Positions 34,347 to 46,005 of a stretch of DNA of 64,000 nucleotides are shown piece by piece. The DNA comes from Limnanthes douglasii subsp. nivea. Lineage: Eukaryota; Streptophyta; Magnoliopsida; Brassicales; Limnanthaceae. Below the pieces are notes generated by a model. The model saw nothing but the letters and a program-made list of their open reading frames with translations. It was not told the DNA's origin and did not search any database. The stretch is taken from assembly GCA_036936605.1 (NCBI GenBank), contig JAUPFV010000003.1, positions 79,716,273 through 79,780,272 on the forward strand. Direction: 5' to 3'. The first letter of the stretch is position 1; each line of letters starts with the position of its first letter. The position numbers and the translations under genes are program-made.

Positions 34347-34960
34347 GGTTTAAACATCTTTTTGTTTTCTTACTTTTTTGAACGATTAAAGTCCTTGGAT
34401 GGCCAAGGTATATTTTGTAACATTATTCGGTTAGATTCCGAATAGGTCTTTGAAATACTTAAACTCCTTGGATGGCCAAGGCATATTTTGTTCTTCCTAT
34501 TCGGTTAAAGTCCGAAGAGATTTATTTATCAAATCTTTCTTTGTTTTATATTTTTTTCCCTTTAATTTTAATGGCTAATGTTTAAATAGCCTCAAGTATT
34601 GTTTAAATAGCCCCAATTATTTCAGAAGCATTATAGTGAGAGTGTTTCATATCTCCGATGACATGTGTTTAATAGTCATCACTCAACCATGTTTATCCGA
34701 TCCACCAAAGATCCAAAGTGTTGAACCAGTAATTTATACTTGAATTGAATTGTAGCAAAACCACACCATATATTTTAAGAAGGCATCACATTTTATTGAA
34801 TAAAAAAACCGAAAACCTCATTAAAACCTCCCCGCCACCAGGGTAGGAAAGAGTGTGTCTCATGATATTTAGATTGATATCTAACAAGTAAATATTTACA
34901 CAACTTTTATTCTAGATATAACCTGAGTTGTTCAATATTCCATGGGTGCTTCAAGACCCT
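34347..34960. other. Element D convergent 3' region with duplicated hairpins
   Basis: Non-coding stretch between the ends of the antisense gene and integrase. Two units each carry CCTTGG-ATGG-CCAAGG (34393-34408; 34466-34481) followed by an ATTCGG...CCGAA hairpin (34425-34443; 34499-34517). These could form 3'-end structures for either transcript. Confidence 0.5.
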
Positions 34961-36102
34961 CCCTTCTTTGTCCTGAAGCCTATATGTCTCAGGCTTAAGT
35001 TTTTCGGGGACCTCATAAGGGCCTTCCTAGTTCGGAGCCAGCTTACCGAGCTGCTTCTCCTTGGTGGGTAGGAAAACTTTTCTCAAAACTTTATCTCCTA
35101 GTTTAAAATCTCTTCTCTTGACCTTGGAAGCAAAACTGCTCTTCATCAAACCTTGGTAGTGGGGTGTTCTCATGTGAGATTTAACCCTTCTTTCTTCTAT
35201 TAAGTCCAACTGATTCTTAATTGCTATGTCATTAGCCTGTTCGGAATAGTTATGGACTATGTATGATGGTAGGGTAACTTCAATGGGGTAATGGCATCCA
35301 TCCCATACACCAAAGCAAAAGGATATTCTTGTGTAGCAGCCCGAGGAGTAGTTCGGTATGCCCACAATACTTCTTGTAGATAGCTTGGCCACTTCTCTGC
35401 TACCCCCTCCAGGTTCTTTTTTAATCCGAACAGAATAGTCATGTTGGCAACATCAACCTGTCCGTTCGCTTGTGGATGGAAGGGAGAAGAGAAGCAGTGA
35501 TGAATGTCTCTAGAGGTAAAAAAACTCTCCATATCCATGTTATCAAACTGGGGCCCGTTATCTATGGTAATCTTCTGAGGAATCACAAATCTGTAACATA
35601 TATTGTATAAGATATAATTTATGACAACTTTTGAAGTGGTTCCTGCCAAAGGAGCGGCCTCTATCCATTTTGAGAAGTAATCAATAACAACTATAATAGT
35701 CTAGCACCCTCTGGGCGCCATTGGTAGAGGCCCAACTAATTTTAATCCCCAACAAGCAAAAGGTATTGGCTCAGAAATCTACTTTATATGTGTTGCTGGC
35801 ATATGAATTTCATTGCCATACCTTTGATATGGATCACACTTCTTCGCCATTTCTTTAGCATCTGCCATTATGGATGGTCAATAGTACCCACCCAACAATA
35901 CTCTCCGGGTTAGTGCCCTGTAGCCACAATGCGCTAACCCTTCATCATCGTTTAGTTCGGATAGAAAAACTTGAGATTCTTCAACCCCCAAACAACGTAG
36001 GAAAGTTCCACTGATGGATTTTTTATAGAGCACTTCCCTTATGATCAAAAATCCACGAGCCCTGTGTTTAATTTTTCTTGCTATAGTTTTATCTTGAGGC
36101 AA
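34961..36102 (-). pseudogene. Element D integrase
   Basis: The zinc region has HCGYRALTRRVLLGGYY and CDPYQ, where the last Cys of CxxC is now Tyr. The core has CWGLKLVGPL (first Asp changed to Lys), TIDNGPQFDN and NGQVDVAN (Glu changed to Asp). Then VLWAYRTTPRAATQEYPF, a frameshift near 35270, LDLIEERRVKSHMRTPHYQG, GDKVLRKVFLPTKEK and the ending KHPWNIEQLRLY near 34930. Stops occur near 35880 and 35702. It keeps the C-terminal part missing from element B. Confidence 0.85.
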
Positions 36103-36120
36103 AACCCCATCAGATATGTA

Positions 36121-36700
36121 TTAAAGAAGGGGAAATCTCCAATCTCTAGGTTGAACTACTTGTATACTCAAGATTTCCTCCTCTTCCTTGTTCTGCCTTG
36201 ACTGTATGGATGGGAATTCTTGTACATTAATCCAAGGGTAGGACTCAGAATATTCTATGGTTGCCAATGAATCTGCAAGCGTATTTTCTGATCTAGGAAT
36301 ATGCTTATAACAAACACTTTTGAAATTGGCTGCCACCTTTTTAAGGATGAGTAAGTATTTGATCAGCTGTTCCTTTTTTGCCTCAAATTGACCGTGAGCA
36401 TGGTGGATAAGAAACTTGGAATCACTCATCAACCTAACTATTTTAGCCCCACATAGAAAAGCTAATTTAAGACCAAATATAGCTACTTCATATTCAGACT
36501 CATTGTTAGAGGCCCTGAATCCAAAGCATATATCCTGGTACATTTTATCACCATACGGAGAGGTTAGGAAAATTTCACCTCCACAGCCCATTGTGCTTGA
36601 TCCACTATCAGTCAGGACTACCCTTTATTTTTTGGTTTTCCCTTCTGAAACTTGTTTAGAACTCCTATCCGGATGGAATTCTACCAGGAAATCAGCAACA
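36121..36700 (-). pseudogene. Element D archaeal-type RNase H
   Basis: VVLTDSGSSTMGCGGE holds the first Asp (TDSGS where B has TDGGS); FRASNNESEYEVAIFGL the Glu; LMSDSKFLIHHAHG the next Asp; IPRSENTLADSLATIEYSES the last. A stop precedes it near 36627. A linker to integrase follows (WINVQEFPSIQSRQNKEEEE). Confidence 0.8.
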
Positions 36701-37300
36701 GATTGAGCCTTGATAGCAGTTTGTGGGGCGAAATCAATGTCATAATCACCCAACTCTATTGATCACTTGGTCATCCTGCTTGATATGTCTTCTTTCTGAA
36801 GAACATTCTTCAATGGAAAAGACGTTCGGACAATGATGGAATGAGACTGAAAATACGGCCTCATTTTTCTTGCACCAATCACTAAGGCTAGTGCTAGCTT
36901 TTCAAGCTTCAGGTATCTCTTCTCAGCATCTATGAGGCTTTTGCCGATGTAGTACACCGGATGAGGGTAATTGTCCACTTCTCTTACCAATACTGCACTT
37001 ATAGCGCATTCTAAAACAGCCAAGTATACATACAGTGTTTCTCCTTGTATGGGCTTGGAAAGGGTCTTTGGTGAAGACAAGTGTTTCTTTATTTCATCAA
37101 AAGCTTGGCTGCATTGTGGAGACCAATTAAAGTCTTTAGAGCTCTTCAAGGTTTGGAAAAACAGAGCACACTTATCTAAAGATCTTGAAATAAAATGATT
37201 CAAAGCAGCCAACCTTCCAGTAAGCCTCTAGACTTCGTTAATATTCCAGGAATGATCCAATTCTAATAAGGCATTCAACTTATCCGGATCGGGTTGTATC
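36700..37300 (-). pseudogene. Element D RT-associated RNase H
   Basis: Open over 37212-36763: LAALNHFISRSLDKC, FNWSPQCSQAFDEIKKHL, LYVYLAVLECAISAVLVREVDN, HPVYYIGKSLIDAEKRYLKLE and ALVIGARKMRPYFQSHS. The usual first Asp position reads Glu-Cys (LECAIS) and a stop follows RMTK at 36763. Confidence 0.8.
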
Positions 37301-38121
37301 CCTTTCTCACTTATTACGTACCCCAAAAAATTCCGGATCGAACCCCAAAGGCACATTATTCTGGATTCGATTTCAAATTCACCATTGTCAGACCGGCAAA
37401 AGTTTCGCGAAGGTTAATTATATGCAAATCCTCCTCTAAGCTTTTAACCATCATGTCATCTATGTACACCACCATATTCCTACCAATCTGATTAGCAAAT
37501 GTTTTGTTTACAAGCCTCTGGTAAGTAGCCCCAGCATTCTTCAACCCAAAAAACATCACCTTATAACAATGGAGACCCTAGTCTATAACAAACATAGTAT
37601 GATCTTGTTCCTTCGGATCCACCTGAATCTGGTTGTACCCGGAGAAGGCATCCATGAAGGACAACAACTTGTTGCCAGACGTTGAGTCTACCAACTGATC
37701 TATCCGGGGGACCAGATAAAGATCATTTATGAAAGCTCTATTAAGGTCAGTAAAATCTATACACATACATCATTTTCCGTTCTTTTGCTTGACCAACACT
37801 GGATTGGCAGTCCATAAAAGATACTGGACTCCTTTATGTGCCCCATCTTGGTAAATCGTTCAACTTCTTAGACTATTACACATCTTTCTCCTTAGAGAAG
37901 ACCCTCATTTTCTGCACGACAGGCGCAACATCACTCTGAATTGATAGTTTGTGAGAGATAGTGCTTGCAGGCACTCCGGTTACATTACCATTCCACCAAG
38001 CAAAAGCATGTTGATTGTCTGAAAAAAAGGACAATAATTTATTTTTTAATTCTGCCGCCATCTTGGAGCCAATCTTTATACTTCTACCCTCTACCAAGGG
38101 GTGGGTTTCAACTTCTTCCAC
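37300..38121 (-). pseudogene. Element D reverse transcriptase
   Basis: Parts read HAFAWWNGNVTGVPAS, HKLSIQSDVAPVVQKMRVFSKEK, a stop and frameshift near 37876, CIDFTDLNRAFINDLYLVP, LLSFMDAFSGYNQIQVDPKEQD, a stop near 37577, KVMFFGLKNAGATYQRLVNK and the intact active site VVYIDDMMVKS near 37470-37440. A further frameshift near 37356 leads to FLGYVISEKGIQPDPDK-like sequence. Confidence 0.85.
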
Positions 38122-38208
38122 CGGTATTATAACACTAAGGGATTCTCTAGGGTCATCAATCTCATCCTCCCCTTCCGAAGGCCCCAGTAACTACTAATCT
38201 TTATTGAT

Positions 38209-38751
38209 TCAAATTGCTCCTAAAGTTTTAGAAGCAAGTGCAGTTGCATAGCACTCCCTTGCTATCTCCTGACTACTTCGGACAATACCCACATGTCCTT
38301 GAACCGCATATTTCAAACACTGATGGACTGTTGAGGCCACAACATGCATTCTAGAGAGCCAGGACCTCCCAATGATTAAATTGTAACATGTGGGGCAGTC
38401 TACCACAACGAATAACACACTAACCAGTTTTTTAAAAGGCCCCTTTCCCAACAGTACCTCTTGCTCAAACTCCCCGATTACATCCGCAGAGCTCCCTGTG
38501 AAGCCCATAATGGTTTTGTTTGATCATTAAATAACGGCCGTATTTTTCATCTGCTTGTAAGAACTTAAAAATAAGATGTTTGTCGAACTGCCCGTATCTA
38601 TCAGAATTCGTCTGATATCATTGCCCCCAATAGATGCTCCTATCACCACAGCATCCTCATGAGGCCCAGTGATATTTCTTAAATCCTCCTCATCAAAGAC
38701 TATAAATGGAAAAGGGGTTTGAGACTGATAATAAGACATGCCCCCCTCCAA
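38209..38751 (-). pseudogene. Element D aspartic protease
   Basis: 38751-38527 holds EEDLRNITGPHEDAVVIGASI and RRILIDTGSSTNILFLSSYKQM with the intact active site; after one break 38508-38209 holds FEQEVLLGKGPFKKLVSVLF and VDCPTCYNLIIGRSWLSRM. A stop at 38527 splits the two. Confidence 0.8.
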
Positions 38752-40538
38752 CTAAGTAGCCAGAGAGTGAACATACCTCTTCCTTGATGAAGGAGTTGGC
38801 GCTGTCATGGTTTCCCCTCTGAATATATTAAGTGACTCAAAGAAACTAATGAGTTCGGACACCGTCTTAGTTTGTTCAGTTATGACCCCTATTTTATTCC
38901 GGGTTGGATCAGGATCCAAGTACTCGGGATAAATATCAAATCTTTCAAAGATCACCATTGCCCCCTCCGGAGCAGATGTTCCCGCATTGTTCGTAGGCCC
39001 AGTTCGACGACCATTGGCAGGCCTGTTTCCACCTCTTATTTTGACATAAGCCCCCAACTAACCACATCAATGAGATCATGTACTTTCTACTTCAGAGCAA
39101 TGTAGTCTTGGGTGTTATGGCCAATATCATTGGGTTATTGGCAAAAAAAAGTATTTCAACTGTCTCTGGGAGACTGCAGTGCTGCTGGTTTCCGGAAATG
39201 GACTTCATCCTTGGTCTTGTCATAAATTATGACCATATTCTCTTTTAATTATGCAAACCACTCCGGTTGAACACAAGGACCTCTTTTACTCCTTACCTGC
39301 TGACTCTGAGATTGATTTTGGTTGGATTGAGCCTGCTTAGCCCTGTTGGACCCTTGTCCGGTCTCCTAAGCCTTATACCCGGACTGATTTTTGTTTTGAG
39401 TTGCTGGGGTGGACCTCACCTGACGGTGCACCCTGGTTTTCTTGGTTTCATCCATGTTAATCTACTTCCCCACTTGATTTAACAAGCCACCCCAAGTCAT
39501 GGCCTTTTTCCTGGTCCCCAAATCGGCCAGATTCCCAAGGGTCAACCATTGTCTCAAAGAAGGAATTGTTACCTGTTCGAAGCAATCTGTTAACCCGTTT
39601 TAGTATTTACAAACCGACTTATGTAGTCCTTCAAGGACTTATTTGGCTCTTGGGCACAATGGATGATAGTATCTTCATTTCCCTTCAACTTCTTACTTCC
39701 CATAGATTGCCTTCAGAAGGCTACCTATAATGTATCAAAGTTTCTGATACACCCCTGGGTAAATTGTTGTACCACTTAAGAGAACTTCCTCTAAAAGATT
39801 GGAAGAAGTCTCTACACAGAAGTTTGTTATCATCATCAAAATTCATCATGAAGTTCGTAAACTGCTCCGGATGATTGTCCAGATCCTTACTTTCGTCATA
39901 TTTTTCCATTTTGGAATTGTCAAACCTTTTGGGTAGGTTTCTAGACTGTATCTTGGCAGAAAATGGAGATTGTTTCCAATACGACTGAAGACTATGTCTT
40001 CATTAGGTGTTGCAAAGATACCTAGTTCGGTCTGAAAAGTAAAAGGATCGATCAGCAACTAATCCACCTGGTTGTGGTTGTAGCTGTGAGATAACCCTTT
40101 GCCCATATGCCTTTTAAGTCTCCCATGCCTATCTCTCTTTCTTGAATATTTTTTAACTAGTTTTTGTTTCTTTCTGGACTTATCTTCATCACTGCTCGAT
40201 GAAAAAGACTCCTGAAGCTCAGCCTCGTTCGAAGAGCTGCTATAGGACTCAGAATCTGAACTTTCAACCGGCTTGGACTGGTGAGTTTTCTTGGAACTGA
40301 CATGGGTCTTCTTTGAACTCAAATGAGTCTTTGCCGATGGACTATTCTCCCTAGGATTGTCAGTATGATGGATGGCTGACGCCCTCGACTTCTCCTTTAT
40401 ACCCATTTCTGCTTGTTTTGTGGCCCTCAACGCCTCTATTTCTGCTTATAGCTTGTCTCGCTCTTCGATTGTGTATTCTTTGTTTTCCCCAACTAACTCC
40501 ATCACATGTAGTGGATTTGCTTGCTCGTTCGGATCCAT
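38752..40538 (-). pseudogene. Element D gag
   Basis: Start at 40538 (MDPNEQANPLH), matching element B. A charged helix TIEERDKL...EIEALRA and Ser/Lys-rich repeats (KTHLSSKKTHVSSKKTHQ) lead to FQTELGIFATPNED, the capsid region (39909-39480; ESKDLDNHPEQFTNFMMNFD, SSLKWYNNLPRG) and a damaged zinc knuckle near 39110-39150 (NDIGHNTQDY, last Cys now Tyr). 39057-38752 is open (GAMVIFERFD, VSELISFFESLNIF). Stops near 40060, 39720 and 39060. Confidence 0.82.
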
Positions 40539-40590
40539 CCAAACATTTCTTTTCTACTGGTTTTGAATGCAAGATTCAGGTACTGTCGCC

Positions 40591-40607
40591 TCCCACTGTG
40601 GTCGCCA
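40591..40607 (-). other. Primer binding site of element D
   Basis: Minus strand TGGCGACCACAGTGGGA, three bases inside the 5' LTR. Confidence 0.75.
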
Positions 40608-40610
40608 ATT

Positions 40611-40988
40611 TGGTTAGGTTTATTTTAAGCTGAGGGTAATTTTGTAAAGTATTTTGCAAAATATTTTGAGTATTAAATGTTTGGTATAAAGTAGTGAGAG
40701 ATTTGAGCAGCCTGGTTGTATTAAATGTTCATTAATTTAATTAATGAAAGTAGTTGGGGTATTTATACCCTTAGTCAAGGACCCATGGGCTTACGGGTCA
40801 AGTTATGAAACTGGGTCAAGTTTAAAACTCATTAATCTGTTAAGCTGATTAGCACATAGCTTAGTTAAAAGGTGTTTAGGTGTTTCTTTACTTTTGTCCT
40901 GTCCGGGTAGTTTAGTGGTACATTTATGTCCAAATTTCCCTTGTCTGGATAACTCAGTGAGCTGTGACTGGATAATCCAAACGCATCA
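40611..40988 (-). repeat. Element D 5' LTR
   Basis: Minus strand TGATGCGTTTGG...AACCTAACCA, 378 bp; TATAAATA box at 40760-40767 on the minus strand. Contains the sequence lost from the 3' LTR. Confidence 0.88.
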
Positions 40989-41177
40989 CCAATGGTGAGT
41001 ATACCTTGTACCGATGGTGCAGACCATTACGCACCATTTGTGATGTGCACTTAGCACCTATGGTGCATAATGGCATGCACCATAGGTGTTGAGTGTTGTG
41101 CACTATAGGTGATGAGGTGATGTGGAGATGTGGAATTAGCACATATGGTTCACAACACTAACCATCTATGGTGCTAA
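40989..41177. repeat. Palindrome-rich CACC(A/T)ATGGTG cluster
   Basis: At least seven variants of CACCTATGGTGC, CACCAATGGTG or CACCATAGGTG in 190 bp. One pair is a perfect 14-bp inverted repeat (41055-41068 and 41075-41088) around a 6-nt loop. Element D inserted at its edge. Possibly the end of another transposon; no family recognised. Confidence 0.6.
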
Positions 41178-42128
41178 TGTTATTATTTTTAAAAAAATAA
41201 TCTTTTATAATAATTCATTCTGAAAAATTATCGATTTATTTTTTTTGTCGAAATATTAACCTAGTCTATTTAGTTAATAATATTTTTTATTTGTCAATTA
41301 TTTATTTGTTGAAGTTTTAAAAAATTATTAATATTTTTTAAAAAATCTATTTTTTATGTGTTAATTATTTATGTATTTTATGAAAAAACTTATTCTTGAA
41401 GATGTTTATAGGTTCAACAAGATTTCTAAGAACTTCATAAATTTATAGCAATATGAGATTTAATCTACTAAATGAAAGTGTCTTTTATGATTAAAGTTAG
41501 TAAAGTATGTTGTTTTGGGTTTCGGGTAAACTTAGGATACACATGAGGGTTAATTTGGTACCAAAAGTGTCATACATGAGCCAAAAGCATTTTTTGGGTA
41601 AACTTAGATTGGTTTTGGGTATGTATAGCTTGACCCCCATAAAATACCATTGTCAAATACAACGATGCAAAAAACACATCACCAACACAAACATACTTGT
41701 ATGAGAGCCATCAACAGCCTGCACGAACGTCTCTAACGGTCAGCCAAGAGGGCCATCATCGATAAAGTGAGTTCTATAGACAACAAAAAGAGTCTCTTTT
41801 TAGAACTACTAAAAAATCTCTAAAGAGAGAGAGAGAGAGAGAAACTAATTGGGGTAAATTTTATAAATTTAGTAGTTCTTTGAGTTTAGGTCGTGCGACA
41901 TAAGCGATGAAAATCTTCGTTATCATATGATCCTTCCGATGTTGGTAGTGTATGTCGCACCATTCGTGTGATTTGTATCTTAGTAATCGCATATCTTCAC
42001 GAGAATTGTGGTTTGTTCATCGCAAATCGTTGTGCGAATGTGTGTGATATTTACGTGCATAGAGTGTGATTTATGCTTTATTATGTTTTCATAGAATATA
42101 GTTAATTATCGTATGAGAAACTTGGCCG
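41178..42128. other. AT-rich sequence with AG microsatellite
   Basis: No supported gene. A pure AG repeat of about 19 nt is at 41824-41842. The stretch 41880-42070 has several near repeats of GTGCGA/ATCGCA words. Confidence 0.45.
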
Positions 42129-42960
42129 CCCACCATTTATGATGGCTGATTTTATATAGAAAGTCTTACAATGATAGGCTTTTTACTAAGCCGGAAATTG
42201 ATGTTTTTGTAAATGATGAAGGGGATTATATAAAATTCGTCAAGATTATTACCATATATGAAAATGTGATATGAGAACTAAAATCTAGGGTAAAATATCA
42301 ATGCGAGATGTACGTTGTTTAAATAAAAGCCAAGCTTCAAATTTTGAAAAAAATAATTGTACACCAAAAAAATATAATTGTTTGTTTCAATTAAGAAGAC
42401 ATCCGGTTGAGGACATTTTCTCGTTAAAAACAGGAAACACAACTACGAAACTTTTATTCGCTTAGACGGCCATTCATGCGCTTGTAGACTCAAGGTGGAT
42501 GAAGAGAAACCAGTGCGTAATTTGTCTTACACTAGGTCGCGTCCTAAGGAGATATATATTGTCTTGCAATCGAATAGCCTGAAGAATGTTTCCAATATGT
42601 GTACAATCTACAATTGTCTCCAAAAATATCATGATGTTGATCATGGTGGACAAACTCAAATATAGTATTTATTGGCCAAATTGAGAGAATATAATTACTA
42701 CACGTGGGAGCAGATAGATGATAAATCAGACGTTATCACTGATTTCTTTTTTGCGCATCCTAAAAGTATAGATCTGTTACGTACATTCCTGCATGTGCTT
42801 GTCATGGATGGTACGTACAAAACAACGAGCTATAAAATATCATTGTTTGAGATTATATGACTAACTTCTAATTCACTTACATCTACCGTTGTCTATATGT
42901 TTATGAGTGAGGATAAAATACAAAAATATACATGGGCTTTAAGTGTTCTACTTGGTTTTA
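42129..42960 (+). pseudogene. MULE/FAR1-like transposase fragment
   Basis: Pieces in shifting frames align with the plant FAR1-related/MULE family. HNYETFIRLDGHSCACRL (about 42430-42490) corresponds to the HNHE...GHPYAGRL zinc-type region. Then RSRPKEIYIVL, LREYNYYTWEQIDDKSDV, DFFFAHPKSIDLLRTF and VLVMDGTYKTTSYKISLFEI, which includes the first catalytic Asp (MDGTYKT). Stops at about 42665 and 42860 and loss of everything after ALSVL show a dead 5' fragment. In MULE proteins this domain is a DDE transposase. Confidence 0.7.
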
Positions 42961-43859
42961 TAATGGATAATATGTGTCCATTTCTTAGAGTCATTTTGGT
43001 AACTAAATTCTAAAAATTGTTGTGTTTTCAGATTAAAATGTTGTGTTGTTTTATTCCATTATGTTTTGTTGTTGTGTTGTTTTGTTCCATTTTGATGTAC
43101 TACCATAAATCATAAGAAAAAAATAAATTTAAAATAGTATTCATAACCAAATATCATAATAAACAAGCATCTTAATAATAACAAAAAAATTGTCAAGACA
43201 TAAACGTGAATCATATGATGATGGTGAATGGAAACTTCAATCAAGTTATACAAAATGAAAATGAGAACCTAAGAAAGACCTCGATATCACTCTGTGATAC
43301 ACACTGCTCCAACGTACTTTGGAGTCATCGTATCGATACGTAGTTAAAACGCACATATATGATCTAATTTCTATTCTAAAGTGTCATGAGTGTCTACCAT
43401 AGGATTTCCTCTAACATATGTTCATAACATACGGAGGTCGGGTTGACCATTGTTTACCATAGGTTAGTCATAACCCAAAAAGGGTACATCGAGTCCGTAC
43501 TATCTGACCCATCCTAAAATAGATCACTTAAAGTCATGAATAGATGGTGTTGCTGATTCGCTCAAATCTTAGGAGCCCATGAAAATTTATAACTAGATTT
43601 TTGCCTCATTTCTTGGCCATGGTAGTACGTTTCGGACACAGCATCATCTAAATGTGGCCCATTTGATGGATCACATTCCCAAGGTAGTACTACATGACTA
43701 TGTCAAACGACTTTAAAGTATACTCAATCTAACTAACTTGTTCAAACGGCCGCACAACACGTAAAAACATATGGAAGAAATATGACCTAAAAGATATTCA
43801 AATATGAGTTATAAATGAAGTTAGTATATGTAAATGAAAGTTAGTATAGACTAATAAAA
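42961..43859. other. No supported gene
   Basis: AT-rich sequence with a GTTGTTTTGTTCCATT near-repeat at about 43040-43090. Degraded minus-strand continuation of the neighbouring plant-mobile-domain-like pseudogene is possible but not demonstrable. Confidence 0.4.
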
Positions 43860-45140
43860 CATAATGAAACTTATATCGAGTACACTAGACATACCTAGGG
43901 TATGTCTCATATTCGCTCGAACAATCAGAGAGGTGCTAACTTTATGTGGAGCATAACGACAAATATGCGGTGAGGATATATCAAATACATTATACAAGGG
44001 ATCACTAAAAGGCATAAAATGATAATAACATCAATGCCTTGAGTAGCCCAGTAAACCCACAAATACCACTTGTGCCGTGTATAAAACTCTAGCCTAGAGC
44101 ATGGTAAAGTTGTGCCAAAACCAACTAAACCAAGTTAAACCCATCCATCATCTGGTAATGGTTTATGAACTGTAGGTAATCGAGTGAAATACCATTACCA
44201 GTTTTATTGGTGCGTATAGAGCTCCTAACACGTAGAGTACATAAGCTAGGATAGCATGATCGTATATTGAATTGGTGGCCCTAATATCATTATACCGTCT
44301 ATCAAAAAATATATCTTATAACTATTACAAAGTCATACTATTTATTCCCTAAGGTGGCTACCTAGGTCAGGAGGCTGTATACCAAGCATCCTACTATAAA
44401 CTCTCAACTTCTTCATCTCATCATTAAAAGAACGAACGTCAAAAGCATTACTTCGAACGAGAAATCCAATAATAATATGGACGTGTTCGAGAGTAACAGT
44501 CATCTCCCAAAAATAAAAATTAAAAAATGATGTTTCATCATGTTAACGCTCGAGAAACACCTAAATTAAGTGGATATTGGTATGCCAACGAGATAGAGCA
44601 TCGATACGTGGTCCGATAATAGTACCCATGACACTCTCCCGTGATTTACTCTAATTACGACTCAAGTCCCATTTCCAAAAACTATCATACGCCAACTAAC
44701 AGTGTAGGCTAACTTTAGCCTATATAATTTATTAAATTAAATTAAACACTAAAATTGTAAATAATAAACTTTTAAATTTAAATAAAAATGACACAAAATA
44801 AAACAATATGGTTTTAAATACAAAAAATTTAAACAAACTTACATCATCATAAAACACGTTATACGCCTCGTGGAGGGCGTAATCAGGATACAATCGAGGG
44901 ACGTGGAGATTCGCTCGTTTAAATTCATCCCGAGACGCTTGTTGTGAAGATGACGCAACAACACTACTGCCAACAGCAGCCCACCCAATATAATGAATAG
45001 TATTATCATTTTATTTACGATGTATACATCATCTAGAGCGTAAACCCGACTCCATATGAAGAACCTTTCGTGCCTTAGGTGCTACGGGGGACGAACCCCG
45101 ACCATATTTTCGCGTCGTCGTGGTCTTCGTTCTCACAATG
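43860..45140 (-). pseudogene. Plant mobile domain (MAIN-like) pseudogene
   Basis: The minus strand from 45135 gives a basic N-terminus (RTKTTTTRKYGRGSSP), then RDEFKRANLHVPRLYPDYALHEAY and a GTAAGT donor near 44850. After an intron-like gap ending near 44717, it continues with WEMTVTLEHVHIIIGF (about 44510-44460) and, in another frame, AILAYVLYVLGALY. The MT.TLEDV..LLGLP and YLLYLLG motifs are typical of plant mobile domain proteins (PF10536), which often travel with MULEs; a MULE fragment lies right beside it in opposite orientation. Many stops. Boundaries approximate. Confidence 0.5.
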
Positions 45141-45946
45141 TCTGCAAATAAAATATAAACTCGATTTACAAATAAACAAAATAGACAAAACACATATTTT
45201 CGAATTAGTACATAAATAATAAAGTTTAAACTATATACACATCATATAAGCGTAGCAAAGGATCAATCAAATAAAAAAACATGTAAGGAAGAAAACATAA
45301 CAAAATATGTAAACTGCATAAAAATTGTGGAGTTAAAGCAAATTTATGGATGCTTTATACGTTTATGGGCTGGTCTTTTGCATGAATATTTGCGACATAC
45401 TACCTTTGTTATTGCATGACCCTCGCGATAACATAGATATGGGTAATATGGGTCGTGCGACGAACACACAAACCCATATAAGGAAACCAAAAAATAAAAC
45501 TTACTAAATCTTAGGCGACGAACACACAAACCCATATAAGGAAACCAGAAAACTAAATTTACTAAATCCTAGATTACTCCTGATAAAAATAAATTCTAAT
45601 TATAAATCTTCGACTAACAAATAATAACCTACCAAATCAACAAAGCAACAACTTAAACCCTAGAAAAATCCAATATTTATAAAACATAATCAAGTCTAAA
45701 TATCTACCAAACTGAAGAACAAAATCAAATAAAAACTATACTATTAAGTCTGTATAATATACCTTAATGTTGTGGTGAAGTCTGATTTAAAGAACAAATT
45801 GTTTGGAATTCGGGTTTCTTGAGAGATTTTGAGAGATATGAGAAAATGTGAGAGATCTATCAAAAATTTATTTATATGCAGTTTTTTAGAAAAGGTAAAA
45901 TGGTCCAAGATCCAGTGGTGTGAGATCCAACAAAATCATTATGAGA
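45141..45946. other. AT-rich sequence with a short direct repeat
   Basis: No gene. A ~50-bp near-direct repeat around ACCCATATAAGGAAACCA occurs at about 45455-45520 and 45515-45570. Confidence 0.4.
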
Positions 45947-46005
45947 TATAACCTAGCCCTTGATAATATGGTTTATATATGTAATACTTAAAGGGCTAGG
46001 TTATA
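45947..46005. repeat. 15-bp perfect inverted repeat
   Basis: TATAACCTAGCCCTT (45947-45961) and AAGGGCTAGGTTATA (45991-46005), spacer 29 bp. Could be a MITE core or a hairpin; no target duplication identified. Confidence 0.6.

Larger units (their letters stand above)
30829..40988 (-). mobile_element. Element D: Tat-type Ty3/gypsy retrotransposon, same family as B
   Basis: Read on the minus strand: 5' LTR 40611-40988, primer site, gag, protease, reverse transcriptase, RNase H, aRNH, integrase, opposite-strand gene, truncated 3' LTR 30829-31029. It keeps the integrase end and 3' untranslated part that element B lost and is the most complete reference for this family in the window. Several stops and frameshifts. 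The target duplication cannot be checked because the outer 128 bp of the 3' LTR are gone. Confidence 0.9.

Noticed and set aside
41824..41842. AG run as regulatory GAGA element
   Set aside because: Plain microsatellite with no nearby gene.
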